Part shown: in pieces, positions 62,374-64,000 of the stretch
Layout: every line of letters begins with the position of its first letter
Position numbering within the stretch: the first letter of the stretch is position 1
Assembly (NCBI GenBank): GCA_910574345.1
Contig: CAJSZV010000006.1
Coordinates: 70,340-134,339 of the forward strand
DNA: 64,000 nt
Origin: Clostridiaceae bacterium
GTDB lineage: Bacteria; Bacillota; Clostridia; Lachnospirales; Lachnospiraceae
Reading direction: 5' to 3'
The notes under the pieces: generated by a model
Databases searched by the model: none
The model's input: the letters and a program-made list of their open reading frames with translations, nothing else
What the model was told of the DNA's origin: nothing
Position numbers and translations under genes: made by a program

Positions 62374-62865
62374 ATGGGGAATGGCTCTATGAAAGACAAT
62401 GATAATGTGTACTTTCTGGCGAGGAAAAAGGCGGCAATATACAACGAGAGGCTATACAGCAGGGAAGGGGCGGCGGAACTGCTGGGAGTGTCCGTATCAA
62501 CACTGGCTGATTATGAGCTGGGGAATACAAAGGTGGTTCCGGTGGATAAAGTGGTGCTTATGGCAGACCTCTATAACTGCCCGGAGCTGAAATACAGCTA
62601 TTGCAAGCATGAGTGTCCGATTGGAAAGTCAATGCCGGTGGCAACGCAGGCAAAGAACCTGGAGGGGATCGCGCTCCGGCTTATCCGGGAGTTTGATGTC
62701 GACAATCTAAAAGGAATCCAGAAGGATTTAATCGAGATTACAGAGGATGGCGTCATAGACGATGCGGAGAAACCGGCGCTGAAATCAATCATGGAGCGGC
62801 TGGACCAGATGGCGGTTGCCATTAGTGAATTAAAGATAGCAGGTGAAAAGGCACTGAAAGGGTAG
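62374..62865 (+). CDS. XRE-family phage regulator
   Basis: A 163-residue protein: HTH RLYSREGAAELLGVSVSTLA, DYELGNTKVVPVDKVVLMAD, then a conserved CPELKYSYCKHECPIGK cysteine block and a coiled C-terminus (LEGIALRLIREFDVDNLKGI). This layout is common in clostridial prophages next to the repressor. ATG 62374 is chosen from AAAGGA upstream. Confidence 0.8.
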   Translation: MGNGSMKDNDNVYFLARKKAAIYNERLYSREGAAELLGVSVSTLADYELGNTKVVPVDKVVLMADLYNCPELKYSYCKHECPIGKSMPVATQAKNLEGIALRLIREFDVDNLKGIQKDLIEITEDGVIDDAEKPALKSIMERLDQMAVAISELKIAGEKALKG

Positions 62866-62867
62866 GG

Positions 62868-63047
62868 ATGGTTATGGATGCTGCCAAGTTGAGAGAGATT
62901 CTGAAAACACAATATGGGATAAAAGATGATAATGAGTTTGACGCGGCAGTTGAGAAGTCATCTGGAGTAAACCTGGGGCTGTTCACTGTGCCGCTGGTGG
63001 AAAGGAGCAGGAATGGACACAAGAAAACGGAGACAGCTATTGCATAG
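62868..63047 (+). CDS. small phage protein
   Basis: A 59-codon frame MVMDAAKLREILKTQYGIKD...EFDAAVEKSSGVNLGLFTVP. It begins three bases after the previous stop (AAAGG upstream) and overlaps the next gene by 35 bases. ATG 62874 is an alternative start. The conserved-looking AAKLREILKxxYG opening recurs in clostridial phage small proteins. Function unknown. Confidence 0.6.
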   Translation: MVMDAAKLREILKTQYGIKDDNEFDAAVEKSSGVNLGLFTVPLVERSRNGHKKTETAIA

Positions 63048-63639
63048 CGCAAAGCTGGCGGCTATTACGGTAGCTGCCGTCTATACATTTATCGGGATAA
63101 GGCCGTTTATAGCGGATGCAGGGGAAGAAATGGAGCCGGAGCCGGTGGTGGATGCAGTAGCGGTAGCCATAGCGGACATCCAGGAGCCTTCTGGGAGCGA
63201 TACGAGCGTGGGAGCAAAAATCCTGGTACCGGAACCGCAAGCTACACAATCCCCTGGCCGGGATGCGGAAGATTCCTATTTGCTGGCAAAGCTGGCGATG
63301 GCGGAGGCGGAAGGAGAGGACACCGAAGGGAAAGCATTGGTTATCCTGGTGGCACTGAACCGGGTGCGGAGCGAAGGGTTCCCGGACACGGTAGAGGATG
63401 TCATCCTGGAGGAGCATAACGGAGTTTGCCAGTTCAGCGTCACCCAGGAGGGAGGCCGCTGGTACACGGTAGAGCCGGACGAAGATTGTTATAAGGCTCT
63501 GGAGATGGTAACGCAGGAGAATTGGGATGAATCCGAAGGGGCGCTGTATTTTGAAAGCAGGAGTGATTCCACATGGCACCAGAATAATTTGCAGTTCCTT
63601 TTCAAACACGGAAAACATTATTTCTACAAGGAGGGATGA
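63013..63639 (+). CDS. SleB/CwlJ-type cell-wall hydrolase
   Basis: A 208-residue exported protein. Basic N-terminus and hydrophobic segment (KLAAITVAAVYTFIGIRPFI), low-complexity Pro/Glu linker, then Hydrolase_2 domain LLAKLAMAEAEGEDTEGKAL, VILVALNRVRSEGFPDTVED, CQFSVTQEGGRW and a C-terminal HYFYKEG (about 90-208). It cleaves peptidoglycan. GGAGCAGGA precedes ATG 63013. Confidence 0.85.
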   Translation: MDTRKRRQLLHSAKLAAITVAAVYTFIGIRPFIADAGEEMEPEPVVDAVAVAIADIQEPSGSDTSVGAKILVPEPQATQSPGRDAEDSYLLAKLAMAEAEGEDTEGKALVILVALNRVRSEGFPDTVEDVILEEHNGVCQFSVTQEGGRWYTVEPDEDCYKALEMVTQENWDESEGALYFESRSDSTWHQNNLQFLFKHGKHYFYKEG

Positions 63640-63641
63640 TA

Positions 63642-63926
63642 TTGCGGAAAGTAACGCGGTTCATCTACCGCGAATGGATATGGATAACGCTGGGGATTAT
63701 TCTCACGCGGTTTGCCGTTCAATGCGCATACCGGGAGCGTGGATACATGGCATACGGAGGGGAATGGCTTGTGCTGCCGGTTCTGCTGATGACGGTAAGC
63801 ATGGCAAGAAACGCCTCCGGTGTCGTGATGATGATATTTGAAGGAGAGGAGGATGCGGATGTCAGAAGAATTAAAACGGATCACCGCAGAGTTCCAGGGA
63901 ACCGCAGGTGGCGTGACGGACGGTGA
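63642..63926 (+). CDS. small phage membrane protein
   Basis: A 94-residue protein from TTG 63642 (AGGAGGG six bases upstream). Two hydrophobic segments (IWITLGIILTRFAVQC and WLVLPVLLMTVSMAR) precede a basic tail. It overlaps the following gene. Possibly holin-like by topology, but nothing else supports that. Confidence 0.6.
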   Translation: MRKVTRFIYREWIWITLGIILTRFAVQCAYRERGYMAYGGEWLVLPVLLMTVSMARNASGVVMMIFEGEEDADVRRIKTDHRRVPGNRRWRDGR

Positions 63927-64000
63927 GGCAGATAGGGTATTCCAGTATTGCCTCCGGAAAATGGAGGTATGCGGTATCGAGAACCGGGAGGAATATCTGC
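63859..64000 (+). CDS. phage protein (partial, runs off window)
   Basis: GAGAGGAGG before ATG 63859 opens MSEELKRITAEFQGTAGGVT...DRVFQYCLRKMEVCGIENRE and continues past the window end. Overlaps the small membrane gene. Too little sequence to name. Confidence 0.6.
   Translation, partial: MSEELKRITAEFQGTAGGVTDGEADRVFQYCLRKMEVCGIENREEYL

Overview
The window reads as a Firmicutes genome, most likely a gut Lachnospiraceae (Blautia / Ruminococcus / Clostridium XIVa type). The basis is strong AGGAGG-type Shine-Dalgarno sites, the family repertoire (SMI1/KNR4 and Imm-type immunity genes, DUF5688, EFR1 ferredoxin, Cys-rich KTR protein, Rpn nuclease, tandem Tn916-like integrases) and core genes uvrB, feoA-feoB, tRNA-Arg(CCG) and queA. 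This is inference from recognised families; no search was run.

Layout. (1) 1-14 kb: a same-strand array of small, mostly unrelated ORFs that looks like an orphan immunity-gene island of polymorphic-toxin type (Imm42-like, Imm70-like, several SMI1/KNR4, a Sel1-repeat protein), with toxin-less remnants and frameshifts. (2) 14.2-51.3 kb: three successive mobile-element right ends. Each consists of a tyrosine integrase (or its wreck), a conserved palindromic/arm-site region, and a replacement 5' end of uvrB that stops at the same 12-bp core (TTTTGTSTCCTA). The cores are at 15839, 19729 and 51295. Only the third copy is joined to the rest of uvrB. Mobile elements have therefore stacked up inside uvrB, each regenerating the gene with its own promoter, RBS and first ~115 codons.

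(3) Inside the ~31.6-kb element between the last two cores there are: a two-gene DinG-like helicase + AlbA_2 operon; broken ParA/relaxase/MobC modules interrupted by an AlbA_2-ATPase gene; a LysR-controlled redox cargo operon (aldo/keto reductase, CMD protein, cupin, Fe-ADH, FMN reductase, EFR1 ferredoxin, flavodoxin, hydrolase); two paralogous ICE proteins around an SprT-like gene; a DUF4116-like/metallophosphoesterase gene split by an antisense group II intron; an XRE regulator; a frameshifted MOBV-type relaxase; a divergent peptide deformylase; a P-loop kinase; a sigma factor; a MazF-like toxin; an excisionase; and two tandem tyrosine integrases. No type IV secretion genes are seen, so the element looks mobilisable or decayed rather than self-conjugative.

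(4) 51.3-58.9 kb: chromosomal core (uvrB, feoA, feoB, DUF5688, tRNA-Arg, a membrane-anchored protein, queA). (5) 58.98-64 kb: left end of a prophage or phage-like element, with a large serine integrase, a divergent repressor/Cro-like control region, a SleB-type hydrolase and small phage genes, running off the window.

Best candidates for something undescribed are the uvrB-targeting tandem elements with co-varying arm-site palindromes, the DinG/AlbA_2 operon beside the attachment site, and the DUF4116-like metallophosphoesterase with its own XRE switch.
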